The notes under the pieces: model-generated
Told to the model about the DNA's origin: nothing
Seen by the model: only the letters and a program-made list of their open reading frames with translations
Database searches by the model: none
Position numbers and translations under genes: made by a program
From: Arenicola marina
Taxonomy: Eukaryota > Annelida > Polychaeta > Arenicolidae
Length of the DNA stretch: 64,000 nt
NCBI GenBank assembly: GCA_964019135.1
Contig: OZ025252.1
Span: 49,078,959 to 49,142,958, forward strand
Reading direction: 5' to 3'
Shown: positions 1-9,786 of the stretch, one piece after another
Layout: each line of letters starts with the position of its first letter
Numbering within the stretch: position 1 is the first letter of the stretch

Positions 1-965
1 CGGGTGGAGCCTGCTGGTAGATCTATGGGGGCCCGGGTGGGGCCTGCCGGTAGATCTGTGGGTGCCCGGGTGGGGCCTGCTGGTAGATCTGTGGGGGCCC
101 GGTTGGGGCCTGCTGGTAGATCTGTGGGGGCCCGGGTGGGGCCTGCCGGTAGATCTGTGGCGGCCCGGGTGGGGCCTGCTGGTAGATCTGTGGGGGCCCG
201 GGTGGGGCCTGCTGGTAGATCTGTGGGTGCCCGGGTGGGGCCTGCCGGTAGATCTGTAGGTGCCCGGATGGGGCCTGCCGGTAGATCTGTGGGTGCCCGG
301 GTGGGGCCTGCCGGTAGATCTGTGGGTGCCCGGGTGGGGCCTGCCGGTAGATCTGTGGGTGCCCGGGTGGGGCCTGCTGGTAGATCTGTGAGTGCCCGGG
401 TGGGGCCTGCTGGTAGATCTATGGGGGCCCGGGGGCCTGCTGGTAGATCTATGGGGGCCCGGGTGGGGCCTCCTGGTAGATCTGTGGGGGCCCGGGTGGG
501 GCCTGCCGGTAGATCTGTGGGGGCCCGGGTGGGGCCTGATGGTAGATTAGTGGGTGCCCGGGTGGGGCGTGCTGGTAGATCTATGGGGGCCCGGGTGGGG
601 GGGGGGGGGGCTGCTAGTAGATCTGTGGGGGCCCGGGTGGGGCCTGCTGGTAAATCTGTTGGTGCCCGGGTGGGGCCTGCTGGTAGATCTATGGGGGCCC
701 GGGTGGGGCCTGCTGGTAGATCTGTGGGGGCCCGGGTGGGGCCTGCCGGTAGATCTGTGGGGGCCCAGGTGGGGCCTCCTGGTAGATCTATGGGGGCCCG
801 GGTGGGGCGTGCTGGTAGATCTGTGGGTGCCCAGGTGGGGCCTCCTGGTAGATCTATGGGGGCCCGGGTGGGGCGTGCTGGTAGATCTGTGGGTGCCCGG
901 GTGGGGCCTGCCGGTAGATCTGTGGGTGCCCGGGTGGGGCCTCCTGGTAGGCCTATGGTGCCCGT
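1..965. repeat. 33-bp minisatellite, about 29 copies, continues left of window
   Basis: The tandem unit contains GGTAGATCTGTGGGGGCCC followed by GGGTGGGGCCTGC. The window starts inside the array. Because 33 is a multiple of three, long open frames appear (an 11-residue period on the + strand), but there is no non-repeat protein around them, so I do not call a gene. One unit carries a G-run expansion near 597-611. Confidence 0.95.
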
Positions 966-1034
966 GTAGGTTTTCAGTTGTAGCGTCCTGCTTACGCGAC
1001 AGGAAATTCTGAATCTGTGTAAAGAAGTATCTGG

Positions 1035-1930
1035 TTGGAGTGATGGTCCCGGGGAAATATGACGACCCGGGAGGGGGCTTCTGGACCTGGCCGCTAAAAC
1101 TAGGGATGGGTGGTGGGGTCGACGTTTCGAAAGATAACGACGGGGGAGGGGACTTCTGAACTTAGCCGCTACAACTAGGGGTGGGGTGGGGGGTGGATGG
1201 AAGCGTTTCGAAATATGACGACCGGGGAAGGGGCTTCTGAACTTGGCCGCTACAACTAGGGATGGGGTGGGGGTGGAGGGGGCGTTCGAAATATGACGAC
1301 CGGGGAAGGGGCTTCTGAAATTGGCCGCTACAACTAGGGATGGGGTGGCGGGTGGAGAGGGCGTTTCGAAATATGACGAGCGGGGAAGGGGCTTCTGAAC
1401 TTGGCCGCTACAACTATGGATGGGGTGGTGGGTGGAGGGGGCATTTCGAAATATGACGACCTGGTAGGAGGCTTCTGAACTTGGCCGCTACAACTAGGGA
1501 TGGGGTGGCGGGTGGAGAGGGCGTTTCGAAATATGACGAGCGGGGAAGGGGCTTCTGAACTTGGCCGCTACAACTATGGATGGGGTGGTGGGTGGAGGGG
1601 GCATTTCGAAATATGACGACCTGGTAGGAGGCTTCTGAACTTGGCCGCTACAACTAGGGATGGGGTGGCGGGTGGAGAGGGCGTTTCGAAATATGACGAC
1701 CGGGGAAGGGGCTTCTGAACTTGGCCGCTACAACTAGGGATGGGGTGGCGGGTGGAGAGGGCGTTTCGAAATATGACGAGCGGGGAAGGGGCTTCTGAAC
1801 TTGGCCGCTACAACTATGGATGGGGTGGGGGGTGGAGGGGGCATTTCGAAACATGATGACCGGGGAGAGGGCTTCTGAACTTGGCCGCTGCAACTAAAAA
1901 TGGGGTTGGGGTGGGGAGGGGGGGGGGTGA
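1035..1930. repeat. 80-bp minisatellite, about 11 copies
   Basis: Each unit has a CGGGGAAGGGGCTTCTGAAC core, then GGCCGCTACAACTAGGGATG and a G-rich stretch ending TTTCGAAATATGACGA. Copies alternate between two subtypes (GGCGGGTGGAGAGGGCGTTT and GGTGGGTGGAGGGGGCATTT), which suggests a two-unit higher-order repeat of about 160 bp in the middle of the array. No gene is seen. Confidence 0.92.
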
Positions 1931-2119
1931 ATCGTTGATAGATGTGTGGATCCATCTTAAATGTGGCACAATGACCTAATGCAGGACTAACCATGTTAAT
2001 ATATATTTAATTACTTATAATTAACATAATTGAAAACTTCCTACTTTCCGAGGACCTCATGTTTCGACGTACTGTTCCCTTGTCACGCTCGAGCTTATAT
2101 CTAAATTGTTGTGTTGTGT

Positions 2120-3950
2120 CACATCCCTGGATATGGTTATCACATACCTGGATATGGTTATCACATTCCTGAATATGGTTATCACATACCTGGCTATGAT
2201 TATCACATACCTGGCTATGGTTATCACATACCTGGCTATGGTTATCACATACCTGGCTATGGTTATCACATACCTGGATATGGTTATCACATTCCTGGAT
2301 ATGGTTATCACATAGCTGGATATGGTTATCACATACCTGGATATGATTATCACATTCCTGGATATGGTTGTCATATACCTGGATATGCTTATCACATACC
2401 TGGATATGGTTATCACATACCTGGATATGGTTATCACATTCCTGGATATGGTTATCACATTCCTCGATATGGTTATCACATACCTGACTATGGTTATCAT
2501 ATTCCTGGATGCGGTTATCACATACCTGACCAGGGTTATCACATACCTGGCTATGGTTATTACATACCTGGCTATGGTTATTACATACCTGGCTATGGTT
2601 ATTACATACCTGGTTATGATTATCATATACCTGGATATAGTTATCACATACCGGACTATGGTTATAAAAAAAAACTGACTATGGTTATCACATACCTGGT
2701 TATGGTTATCACATTCCTGGATATGGTTATCACATTCCTGGATATGGTTATCACACACCTGACTATGGTTATCATATTCCTGGATGCGGTTATCACATAC
2801 CTGACCAGGGTTATCACATACCTGGCTATGGTTATTACATACCTGGCTATGGTTATTACATACCTGGTTATGATTATCATATACCTGGATATAGTTATCA
2901 CATACCGGACAATGGTTATAAAAAAAACTGACTATGGTTATCACATACCTGGTTATGGTTATCACATTCCTGGATATGGTTATCACATTCCTGGATATGG
3001 TTATCACATACCTGGCTATGGTTATCACATACCTGGATATGGTTATCACATTCCTGGATATGGTTATCACATAGCTGGATATGGTTATCACATTCCTGGA
3101 TATGGTTGTCATATACCTGGATATGCTTATCACATACCTGGATATGGTTATCACATACCTGGATATGGTTATCACATTCCTGGATATGGTTATCACATTC
3201 CTTGATATGGTTATCACATACCTGACTATGGTTATCATATTCCTGGATGCGGTTATCACATACCTGACCAGGGTTATCACATACCTGGCTATGGTTATTA
3301 CATACCTGGCTATGGTTATTACATACCTGGCTATGGTTATTACATACCTGGTTATGATTATCATATACCTGGATATAGTTATCACATACCGGACTATGGT
3401 TATAAAAAAAACTGACTATGGTTATCACATACCTGGTTATGGTTATCACATTCCTGGATATGGTTATCACATTCCTGGATATGGTTATCACATACCTGGC
3501 TATGGTTATCACATACCTGGATATGGTTATCACATTCCTGGATATGGTTATCACATAGCTGGATATGGTTATCACATACCTGGATATGATTATCACATTC
3601 CTGGATATGGTTGTCATATACCTGGATATGGTTATCACATTCCTGGATATGGTTATCACATTCCTCGATATGGTTATCACATACCTGACTATGGTTATCA
3701 CATTCCTGGATGCGGTTATCACATACCGGACTATGGTTATCACATACCTGGATATGGTTATCACATTCCTGGATATGGTTATCACATACCTAGATATGGT
3801 TATCACTTACCTGGATATGGTTATCACATACCTGGATGTGGTTATTACATACATGGATATGGTTATCACATAATCACATACCTGGATATGGTTATCACAT
3901 ACCTAGATATGGTTATCACTTACCTGGATCTGGTTGGGACGTACCTTGAT
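2120..3950. repeat. 21-bp minisatellite with higher-order structure, about 85 copies
   Basis: The unit is ATGGTTATCACATACCTGGA plus T, with variants. Since 21 is a multiple of three, long open frames exist on both strands, in several frames; these are by-products of the repeat. A distinctive variant, GGTTATAAAAAAAACTGACT, recurs near 2660, 2915 and 3400. It marks large blocks that were themselves duplicated: the order of variants between 2940 and 3400 is close to that between 3420 and 3800 and to 2160-2660. Confidence 0.95.
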
Positions 3951-4129
3951 TAGTTCATCGTAAATGCCAATCGCACAGAGCGACCATGGCAGCCTTGAGT
4001 CACGTGATCGGTTATGATATGTTTTGGAGTGGTTATTCGCCTTAATGGACACACGCACTGGTGCCGATCACTGATAACTGTATTTATGATTCAGTTCCCC
4101 GTTTTGTATGGTGTGTTGGCTCGTCGCAG

Positions 4130-5050
4130 ATGTGTGATTCTAATGGGTGTCCGTGGCCTGTCCCGTGGCTCAGCCTACTGGGTGTCCCTAGCCTGTCCGT
4201 GGCTCATCCTACTGGGTGTCCCTAGCCTGTCCCTGGCCTGTCCGTGGATCCTTGGCCTGTCCGTGGCTCAGCCTACTGGGTGTCCCTAGCCTGTCCGTGG
4301 CTCATCCTGTCAGTGGCTCAGCCTACTGGGTGTCGTCTAGCCTGTCCGTGGCTCAGCCTACTAAGTGTCCCTAGCCTGTCCGTGGCTCAGCCTACTGGGT
4401 GTCCCTAGCCTGTCCCTGGCCTGTCCGTGGCTCAGCCTACTGGGTGTCCCTAGCCTGTCCGTGGCTCAGCCTACTGGGTGTCCCTAGCCTGTCCGTGGCT
4501 CAGCCTACTGGGTGTCCCTAGCCTGTCCGTGGCTCAGCCTACTGGGTGCCCCTAGCCTGTCCGTGGCTCAGCCTACTGGATGTCCCTAGCATGTCCCTGG
4601 CCTGTCCGTGGATCCTTGGCCTGTCCGTGGCTCAGCCTACTGGGTGTCCCTAGCCTGTCAGTGGCTCAGCCTACTGGGTGTCCCTAGCCTGTCCGTGGCT
4701 CAGCCTACTGGGTGTCCCTACCCTGTCCGTGGCCTGTCCGTGGCTCATCCTACTGGGTGTCCCTAGCCTGTCCGTGGCTCATCCTGTCAGTGGCTCAGCC
4801 TACTAAGTGTCCCTAGCCTGTCAGTGGCTCAGCCTACTGGGTGTCCCTAGCCTGTCCGTGGCTCAGCCTACTGGGTGTCCCTACCCTGTCCGTGGCCTGT
4901 CCGTGGTTCAGCCTACTGGGTGTCCCTGGCCTGTCCGTGGCTCAGCCTACTGGGTGTCCCTAGCCTGTACGTGACTCAGCCTACTAGATGTCCCTAGCCT
5001 GTCCGTGGCTCAGCCTACTGGGTGTCCCCGGCCTGTACGTGGCTGGCTCA
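4130..5050. repeat. 34-bp minisatellite, about 25 copies
   Basis: The unit is CCTGTCCGTGGCTCAGCCTA followed by CTGGGTGTCCCTAG, with shorter units where the middle part is missing. It is unrelated in sequence to the three arrays before it. No gene can be supported here. Confidence 0.93.
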
Positions 5051-7690
5051 GCCCGGGCCTCACGTCCTGACTCACGTTCAGAGTGACGTTATGACGTGAT
5101 TCACGATGATACGGTGTAGAGCTGAAGCAGAGGTGACTCATGAACTCTCCGCTGGGGGCCTCCGTTCCCGGTACCAGATGACGCAGAAGCCTCTCCCAGT
5201 GGAAGTCGGTATCTTAAGTCTTAGATTTAAAGCTTCATTGCATTAGTAACGGAATGTTTAATTAACGATGCCGACACGGCGTTAGACCTCAGTGCTTGGT
5301 GGTTAACGGCGGCCTATGTCATATGGTGCCTTGGAGAGCGTCACAGAAAGCAATTTACGGCGATGCCATACAACTGAATTTAAAAAAAAAGAAGATACAG
5401 GTGAAACTAAAAAAATGTTGGGAAGCAGCGGCAGTTTCTATAGTAACGGACCGGATTGGCGCGTGCTCAATGTGCTGGGAAAGAAAATTTAAGTCGGTTG
5501 TGTGGTAACCCTTGAGGCATTGTGGGCCGGTCACTTCAGGGACTGCGCGCCACTCAACAATTATTGAAATCCATTCAAACGTGACTGTGCAAACAATTAA
5601 ATATTTGAGTTTTGTGGCTGCCGCGGTGATAGGACTACAAGCGCCACCAAGCCGCAGAAGTGAGGGGGGGTTGATGGACTTTGGCCCCAAGAGGCAGCCG
5701 GCTTCTGCTTTGTCCCTGGCATATTGGCGGCACAAAGCCAGATTGCGTGATAGTTCATCAACGCTCGTTCATGCTGCACGAGAGATTGGCGATATGAGCT
5801 TCATCGACGGCCGTTCGTGCAACAGAAGTAATATTAATTGCTACCGATGGCGCATTGAGTAAGCCCTCAAGTTTTGGAACAGCCTTCCAGGTGTTTGCAT
5901 GTCACAAACCAATTTGCAACGCGCAATCTGCCCGATGAACAAGTCTACCCTCTCCCCAGTCCCGCATTAAAATAAAAAATAATCACTTCAAAAAACAAGG
6001 ACCATACTTTATTTTAACATTATTGGCCCAGACCACAGGTGCGACATAAAAACAACTAAAAGGGATTATAGAGAGCGCAAGCGAGCTCTTAAGGTAACAT
6101 GCATGCATATATGTTTTAAAACCCAAGTCCACTTCAAGCATAGCTTTGTCATTTGGCGTACAACAGCCACCATGAGAAGTTTCCGAGCATTTCAGCGGCA
6201 CCAACAAATTATCCCTCAAACACTTGTCGAAATGTCTTATGTCAAGTCTTTAATAATTAACATAATACATCAGATATAAGCATGTGTAGAATCATCTCTC
6301 AACATCATGTAGGTAAAGAAAGGGAAAACAATTGAAACAAATGCAGGGCCAGTCTGGAAAACGCCACAGGATACAAATATACGCCAAACACGCTGGATTA
6401 GCACGGGGAAACTGCACAGTATACAAATCTACACACAACACGTCATTACAAAGACAACTAATCTTTAGGATTTGAATCTTCTAGTTCCATTAATATAATC
6501 ATGAACAGCTCTAAGTATTGCTTTGTTTTTTTCAATTGGTTCCCATTCAAAATAGTTCCAATAGACAGAGATGTATATTTCATCATACTTCGCGCCAGTC
6601 GATCATGCATGACGGTAAACCTCGGACCTTGAAAAAAGTAGTGTAATGCGTTTATCGATTTGCGCCGCGCTAAATAGTCCTTGGCACTATTCCATCAGAG
6701 GGCGCTCGGAATGTGTTCTACTAGTCTGGTGCCCGACCTGCAACTAACTGTTTTCGTTTCACTGACTGGTTCGCGTCCACAGTTGCTCCTCTAAACGGAA
6801 CCCCACTGGAGTCGATGAGCGTCTCCGCTTAACAAAATGGCTGTTCCTCTGCTTTGCTCGCCTGCCCTCTTAACTGCTTGAAACCCCCGTTTCACAAAGA
6901 AAATGGGCCAAGAAAATTAACAGACCAGAAACTGATAACGTGATGAAACAACAATTATAAATAAGTGTTTTAATATACTTCATTTATTGTGAAAAACTTG
7001 TAATTAGACGCCATTTGCCAGTTAGAAAAAGTCCAAAATTGACCAGGCCAATTTCGCACAGTGTCACTGTCGAGTGTCGTGTCACACAGACGGTACAGTC
7101 TTGACACTTGTCATACGAACAAGTACCGTCTGAACTTTTAGGCTAACAGTGGTACCGGCAATGGCACTGCCGCCCGAGTCAGTGCCCGGACAGTAAGTGT
7201 CACTGTCTGCTAGCTGCATTACCACAAATTGTAGGCTGGCCTGACCCGGGTTGGATCCAGGGGGTGGGGGGGGGGGGGGGGTGGGGGGGTCACTTCGGGG
7301 TACATTTGAAAAGCGTACTTGTACAAGTTGTAGGGGTGGTGAAGGGTTCACTTGAAATATTATGCTCTGGCAACAATTTAACCGTATTATAAAAATGGCA
7401 GACAAATAGTACGTGTAGGCTGGGATGGTGGAGGGTTCCCTTGAAGTTATGCCAAGGCTGCAATACAACATGTTTAACCATAAAAAGGAGGTGCGTATGT
7501 AACGTGGGGGGGAGGGGGGGAGGGGGGGGGGCTATAATGATTTGTGCCAGATTCTTGGATTATGTTTGCTGTGATTTGGGCCTTAGTCTTAGTTCATTTG
7601 TGGTCGAATATGTTAGAAAAGATGGGTGACTGTATCAGCTAGTGTATGAAAAACACACTTTAAAGATTTCCCTTGTGTATTTATTTAAAT
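5051..7690. other. Unrecognised non-repetitive DNA
   Basis: No gene, RNA or complete mobile element is recognised in this stretch. The open frames are short (the longest about 130 codons) and match nothing I know. About 7255-7530 there is a diverged tandem duplication of roughly 120 bp (GGGTGGTGAAGGGTTCACTT versus GGATGGTGGAGGGTTCCCTT) joined to long G-tracts. The upstream flank of CLPTM1 may contain exons of another gene that I cannot see. Confidence 0.5.
7255..7535. repeat. G-tract-bounded diverged duplication
   Basis: Runs of up to 15 G occur at about 7260-7290 and 7505-7531. Between them are two diverged copies of a segment starting GTAGG and ending after TTTAACC plus AT-rich DNA. The G-runs on the + strand meet the usual pattern for G-quadruplex formation. 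No coding content is recognised. Confidence 0.55.
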
Positions 7691-7697
7691 CGCACTA

Positions 7698-8380
7698 AAC
7701 TGGGCAATATTACACAATAAATACAATTAAGTACAAAATGTCCCAAATCTTAACACCTAAGTTACTTAGCCTAGAAAGGGCAATATTATTACACAATAAA
7801 TTTTTATTTTATTTTTTTTATTGCATGAAAGAAGCTTTACACATATTAAGAAAACATTGGCTATAGAGATTCTGTTCTGCTCGTGCATGAGGAGTAAATT
7901 CAGGATATGGCTAAAATAACCGTAATAACCCAAACTCAATGGGTGTCCACTCTCTGTTGAACTCATTCTGCTTGTGATGGGGTTTACTCTCCACAATACG
8001 CCTCTCTAACTGGTAATTAAATACAATTAACCTTACCGCCCCCAATAAACTTGGCGTATATTCTTTCCACTTACACAAATATATATATTTTTTAACAATA
8101 ATCAACAAATGGTTAATAAGCCCTTTTGTTTGTTGCGTCGAAATAGAATCCAACCATATTCCAATCTTATCCCACAGATTCCTCACCATGTTGCATTTCC
8201 AAAAAAGATGCTCAACTGTTTCTATATCAGTATTACACAATAAATATAATTAAATACAGCATGTCTCAAATCACATCACCTTATTACTAAGTTTTAGGCT
8301 CGATTAAGTTACAGTGAACTGGGAAATAGACTCTATTACAGAGTAAGTAAAATTAAATACGGAATGGCCCAACAGAGAGC
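7698..8380. repeat. Three diverged tandem copies of an about 90-100-bp AT-rich segment
   Basis: ATTACACAATAAATACAATT followed by AAGTACAAAATGTC at 7709 recurs as TTACACAATAAATATAATTA at 8232 and as a third, more diverged copy near 8335 (ATTACAGAGTAAGTAAAATT). The middle copy is split by the LINE insertion at 7802-8230, so the LINE arrived after the segment was duplicated. Confidence 0.7.
7802..8230 (-). mobile_element. 5'-truncated L1/Tx1-like LINE with 15-bp target duplication
   Basis: On the minus strand the frame from 8230 down to 7911 encodes the C-terminal zinc-binding region found at the end of L1-type ORF2 proteins (zf-RVT type): C-N-T followed by ETVEHLFWKCN and LWDKI. The stop is at 7911; a short 3' tail then ends in an AATAAA-containing A-rich tract (7801-7822 on the + strand as T-rich). 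The element is flanked by identical 15-bp direct repeats, TATTACACAATAAAT, at 7787-7801 and 8231-8245. Only about 430 bp of the element is present, the usual product of incomplete target-primed reverse transcription. The intact frame and perfect duplication suggest a fairly recent insertion. Confidence 0.88.
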
Positions 8381-8662
8381 CCTCTATACTGCTATATAGT
8401 CAAACACTAATTAGGCTACCTAGCTAACGCCACTGTGCCAGTAGGTTCAACCGTGCCACTAAATGCAATGCCAATGCCAGTCTATCAGATTATTGACATT
8501 GTTATTAATGTTAATGTTATGTTTTGTTTAACTGTGGCAGACTGTCACACTGAGTTAGCCCAGTAAACTTGACCCTTCTGACAACAAGCTGATACCTATA
8601 CTAGGCCTAGGGCCTATGGCTATAGGGTTAAGGTCGTGAGGGCCATGCGTCATGGCTAACAG

Positions 8663-8682
8663 TTGGCGCAAGTACCCCCAGG
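8663..8682 (+). repeat. Solo copy of the micro-element terminal repeat
   Basis: TTGGCGCAAGTACCCCCAGG matches the 20-bp arm of the palindrome at 9150-9189 with one difference (A for G at position 12). It could be the left end of a larger element whose right end is at 9189, or a separate relic. Not resolved. Confidence 0.6.
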
Positions 8683-8934
8683 CAAGCCCGCTTCTCTAGG
8701 GGCACAACGGTGTCAATGCAAAGTTAGTTTAGACGCTAGTCGGGAATCGACTCTAGCTTTTATCATAATGTGTGCGCGTACAATAGTCTTTACGTATTCT
8801 GTATACCTTGTCCTATCTTCTGACATCAAGAAATTGTGCCAACACTAGGTGATTTAGGTTATATTTTGGCGATATTTTTTTGGCACTGTAAGGATCTGAG
8901 CAAACTTGAAACTTCAAACGGCAAGATGACCAGT

Positions 8935-9297
8935 AGCTTTGTCAACAAAACCTTCTACAGAGATGTTGCGGTCGTCAACTTTTACCCTTTTTTAAAACGC
9001 AAGGCGGGCCAACTGCAGGCTGTGATTGCCGAGTACAAAAAGAAACTCTGAAAAATCGACTGAGATAGAGACCATACAGCGCAAAAGGTATGCGGGAGAA
9101 TCACTGATGTCTATAGATTTTAAAGAGGTGAGAAATGTTAGGGATACTTTTGGCGCAAGTGCCCCCAGGCCTGGGGGCACTTGCGCCAAGGGATACTTAA
9201 GAAATAAGAGCTGCACCTCATCTTGAATGCCACCCACACGCCTTTAGCAAGAACGAGACAAAACCTTTTCTCTGTAGAAGGTTTTGTTGACAAAGCT
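8935..9297. repeat. 28-bp inverted repeat pair around the palindrome
   Basis: AGCTTTGTCAACAAAACCTT (continuing CTACAGAG) at 8935-8962 is the perfect reverse complement of 9270-9297. The pair encloses about 300 bp that includes the 40-bp palindrome. The outer copies may be the edge of a DNA element or an internal hairpin; no transposase is seen. Confidence 0.7.
9150..9189. mobile_element. 40-bp perfect palindrome flanked by 9-bp direct repeats (micro-MITE)
   Basis: Two 20-bp arms, TTGGCGCAAGTGCCCCCAGG and its exact reverse complement, meet with no spacer. Immediately outside are identical 9-mers GGGATACTT at 9141-9149 and 9190-9198, as expected of a target-site duplication. The structure is that of two terminal inverted repeats with the whole interior lost. 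A near copy of one arm stands at 8663. Confidence 0.75.
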
Positions 9298-9539
9298 AGA
9301 TGACCAGATGCTTCACCGACAACTACCTCACGATCGTGTTCTTCAATCACTGAATCAGCCCTGATTCCCGACAAATTCGTCACTTTCGAACAATCAAAAC
9401 AGCGGTATTTTGCGGCTCCGACGAGTACGCGCTATTCGTATGTAAAGTATTCAATCTTGAAATAAAGATATTTAGGTCTTCTTGTTTACGGTGCTCCAAT
9501 TATAATCGAGTCACCAATATATAATTAGTTGAATGCACT

Positions 9540-9699
9540 GCTGCCTTTCAGGTCGCGGGGAGAGCGCGGGAACAGCTGAACGTTTTCGGTCTGATGACCA
9601 GGTCGCGCCACCTGGCGAATGGAGATATGAGCGTCAAGGTAGAATCAAATGAGCAGTCGAAAGTACAGTTTTACGCTGGAACTGCTCAACACAGGCAAC
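9540..9699 (+). promoter_or_regulatory. Putative CLPTM1 5' UTR / proximal promoter
   Basis: This is the GC-rich stretch before the start codon. The start at 9700 is in good initiation context (A at -3 and G at +4: AACATGG). An upstream ATG at 9594 opens a different frame that overlaps the start, so if transcription begins upstream of it, initiation would need leaky scanning. No TATA box is evident. The transcription start cannot be located from sequence. Confidence 0.4.
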
Positions 9700-9786
9700 A
9701 TGGCGAACGACAGTGACACTGCTGGTTCTGGTGATAATTCGGCAAATACTGCCGTGGAGACCACCGATCAAGAGGTCGATGGCCAG
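9700..9786 (+). CDS. CLPTM1: CLPTM1 exon 1 (residues 1-29)
   Basis: Starts ATGGCGAACGACAGTGAC and ends ACCACCGATCAAGAG...GGCCAG before GTAATA. It encodes an acidic, Ser/Thr-rich cytosolic N-terminus (MANDSDTAG..., ending EVDGQ). The join to exon 2 is phase 0. The N-terminus of this family is poorly conserved, so assignment rests on the start context, good donor, matching phase and an open frame into exon 2. Confidence 0.8.

Noticed and set aside
4-969. 321-codon open frame with an 11-residue VGPAGRSVGAR period
   Set aside because: It comes wholly from the 33-bp array, lacks a Gly-x-y pattern of collagen and any non-repeat protein on either side, and other frames are open too.
2057-3385. 442-codon minus-strand frame and a 364-codon plus-strand frame over the same DNA
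   Set aside because: A 21-bp unit keeps several frames open on both strands at once; no signal, domain or start context supports either.
5355-5862. Two overlapping frames of 116-126 codons on opposite strands
   Set aside because: No recognisable family, no good splice or start support, and the lengths are near what chance gives.
8836-9051. 71-codon frame with SSFVNKTFYRDVAVV
   Set aside because: Too short and unmatched; part of it overlaps the 28-bp inverted repeat, so it is more likely element-derived or chance.
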